A model generated the notes under the pieces. That model had not been told where the DNA came from. It saw only the letters and a program-made list of their open reading frames with translations, and did not search any database. Both the position numbers and the translations under genes were made by a program. 64,000 bases of DNA from Woeseia sp037968755 (GTDB lineage: Bacteria; Pseudomonadota; Gammaproteobacteria; Steroidobacterales; Woeseiaceae), in assembly GCA_037968755.1 (NCBI GenBank), contig JBBKWB010000056.1:1-64000 (forward strand), read 5' to 3'. Below are positions 62,965 to 64,000 of this stretch, piece by piece (position 1 is the first letter of the stretch; each line of letters starts with the position of its first letter).

Positions 62965-63834
62965 ATGTCTTCAGAAAACGGCAGCAACTCGATGGTGCTG
63001 ACCATGTCGTGCCCCGACCGCAATGGCATAGTCGCAGCCATTAGTGGCTTCATTGCGGATAATGCAGGTTCCATTTCCGAAACCGCTCACTTTGTCGATC
63101 GTTGGTCGCAGCGCTCGTTAATGCGGACGTCATTTAGTGGCGCGGAACTGGCTGACCGCGCGGAACTGACGCTGCGCTTTAGCGACATCGCCAAGCGCTT
63201 TGATATGACCTGGGGGCTGCACGATGCCAGTCAGCATTGCCGTGTGCTTGTTGCGGTTTCAAAGCAAGGGCATGTGTTGAACAACCTGCTGCATCGCTGG
63301 AGCATCGGTACGTTGCCGATCGAAATTGTCGGCGTAGTTTCCAATCACGACGATCAGCGCTCGCTCGTAGAATGGTACAAGCTGCCGTACCACCACCTGC
63401 CTATCGAGCCGGGTGGAAAAGCCGCACAAGAACAACAGCTTCTTGACCTTTTTAATAACAGTGGTGCCGACCTCCTGGCACTGGCGCGTTACATGCAAAT
63501 ACTATCGGCCGCTGCCTGCGAGAATCTCGCACAGCGCGCGATCAATATTCATCATTCGTTTTTGCCCGGATTCAAGGGTGCAAAGCCTTACCACCAGGCG
63601 CACGAACGCGGAGTAAAAAGCATTGGTGCGACAGCGCATTTCATAACGACCGATCTCGACGAGGGTCCCATCATTGAGCAAGGTGTGGAACGTGTCGATC
63701 ACACTATGGGCCCTGACGAGCTCGCGAAGATCGGTCATGACCTGGAAAGTGTGGTGTTTAATCGCGCCGTGCGCTGGTATGCCGAACATCGAGTTTTTCT
63801 AAGTGGGCAGCGTACAGTGGTTTTGCGTTCTTGA
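62965..63834 (+). CDS. purU: Formyltetrahydrofolate deformylase
   Basis: A 289-residue enzyme that hydrolyses 10-formyl-THF to THF and formate, balancing one-carbon pools. An N-terminal ACT domain (MVLTMSCPDRNGIVAAISGF) is joined to a formyltransferase-like domain with INIHHSFLPGFKGAKPYHQA and the catalytic Asp segment ATAHFITTDLDEGPIIEQ. Length is typical (about 285). ATG 62965 begins just after the preceding stop; upstream in-frame codons overlap the membrane protein gene. Confidence 0.93.
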   Translation: MSSENGSNSMVLTMSCPDRNGIVAAISGFIADNAGSISETAHFVDRWSQRSLMRTSFSGAELADRAELTLRFSDIAKRFDMTWGLHDASQHCRVLVAVSKQGHVLNNLLHRWSIGTLPIEIVGVVSNHDDQRSLVEWYKLPYHHLPIEPGGKAAQEQQLLDLFNNSGADLLALARYMQILSAAACENLAQRAINIHHSFLPGFKGAKPYHQAHERGVKSIGATAHFITTDLDEGPIIEQGVERVDHTMGPDELAKIGHDLESVVFNRAVRWYAEHRVFLSGQRTVVLRS

Positions 63835-63882
63835 GCGCAATCGTAAAAATCGTTGTAATAATCCGGGCATAAGAAGCTGTAT

Positions 63883-64000
63883 ATGAACGAACTGACCGTT
63901 GTCGATTTGCGCGCGCCTTATTTGATACTTATCGGCGATGTACATGATCCGCTTTACGCCAAGACGGGCTTTGGAATAGTCCAATGGCGCCGGGATCAAG
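63883..64000 (+). CDS. DUF1611-family protein (DgcN-like), 3' truncated
   Basis: The frame is open from ATG 63883 to the window edge, encoding 39 residues (LILIGDVHDPLYAKTGFGIV followed by QWRRDQ). This start resembles the N-terminal domain of DUF1611 proteins such as the D-glutamate N-acetyltransferase DgcN, where GDxxDPLxAKTxxGI...WR is characteristic. An AAGAAG element precedes it. Only the beginning is visible, so the call is tentative. Confidence 0.55.
   Translation, partial: MNELTVVDLRAPYLILIGDVHDPLYAKTGFGIVQWRRDQ

Noticed and set aside
1..64000. CRISPR arrays, tRNA/rRNA genes, transposases, integrases, phage genes
   Set aside because: No regularly spaced direct repeats, cloverleaf-like sequences or mobile-element proteins were recognised on either strand.

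Overview
The window reads as a chromosomal segment of a Gram-negative, probably marine or sediment-type gammaproteobacterium. The support is two large TonB-dependent receptors, outer-membrane-style lipoproteins, a PBP1b-type synthase, a monomeric NADP isocitrate dehydrogenase, PurU, a RimK cluster and moderately high GC. I cannot name a genus from sequence alone. The gene density is ordinary. No rRNA, tRNA, CRISPR array, insertion sequence or prophage was recognised.

Layout. 1-2446: end of a sodium:solute symporter, a CDF metal exporter and hypoxanthine phosphoribosyltransferase. 2580-9307: a signalling block (MASE1/GAF histidine kinase, NarL-type regulator, triple-PAS hybrid kinase, and an EAL protein with a degenerate receiver domain). 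9408-11284: CorA and MscS. 11389-13816: retropepsin-like protease, AstE/AspA-type peptidase and RimK ligase, a peptide/glutamate-tagging cassette. 13935-16750: PBP1b with an LpoP-like TPR lipoprotein. 16849-24921: an MFS transporter, then a locus for use of a polyester or ester: TonB receptor, TetR regulator, acyl-CoA synthetase, alpha/beta hydrolase and a lipoprotein PHA depolymerase. Four copies of one inverted-repeat operator tie the receptor, the regulator and the synthetase operon together. 24928-27106: a second HisKA_3/NarL two-component pair. 27390-29257: a TcyP-like symporter and an unusual CsrA-like protein. 29303-35572: LysR regulator and a trans-4-hydroxyproline catabolic set (D-amino-acid oxidoreductase, epimerase, NSS transporter, DapA-family deaminase), divergent from a second TonB receptor (35839-38364) that ends in a textbook terminator.

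38614-43712: small ORF plus alpha/beta hydrolase, a saccharopine-dehydrogenase-like reductase, a Crp/Fnr regulator, and a 4-hydroxybutyryl-CoA dehydratase/HpaB-family protein. 43860-51977: glgC-glgB-glgP-glgX on the minus strand; glgA is absent from the window. 52125-55698: ABC-2 exporter pair, an exported M20 amidohydrolase and a hotdog thioesterase. 56001-59382: circularly permuted ATP-grasp, alpha-E protein and zincin-like peptidase, a second amidoligase-type cassette. 59429-63834: monomeric isocitrate dehydrogenase, a YkvI-like membrane protein and PurU. At the right edge a DUF1611 (DgcN-like) gene begins.

The points most worth following up are the TetR operator regulon with the PHA depolymerase locus, the two different ATP-grasp/peptidase cassettes in one window, the CsrA-like protein with a 17-residue insertion, and the EF-hand-like loops in a symporter and in a TonB receptor.
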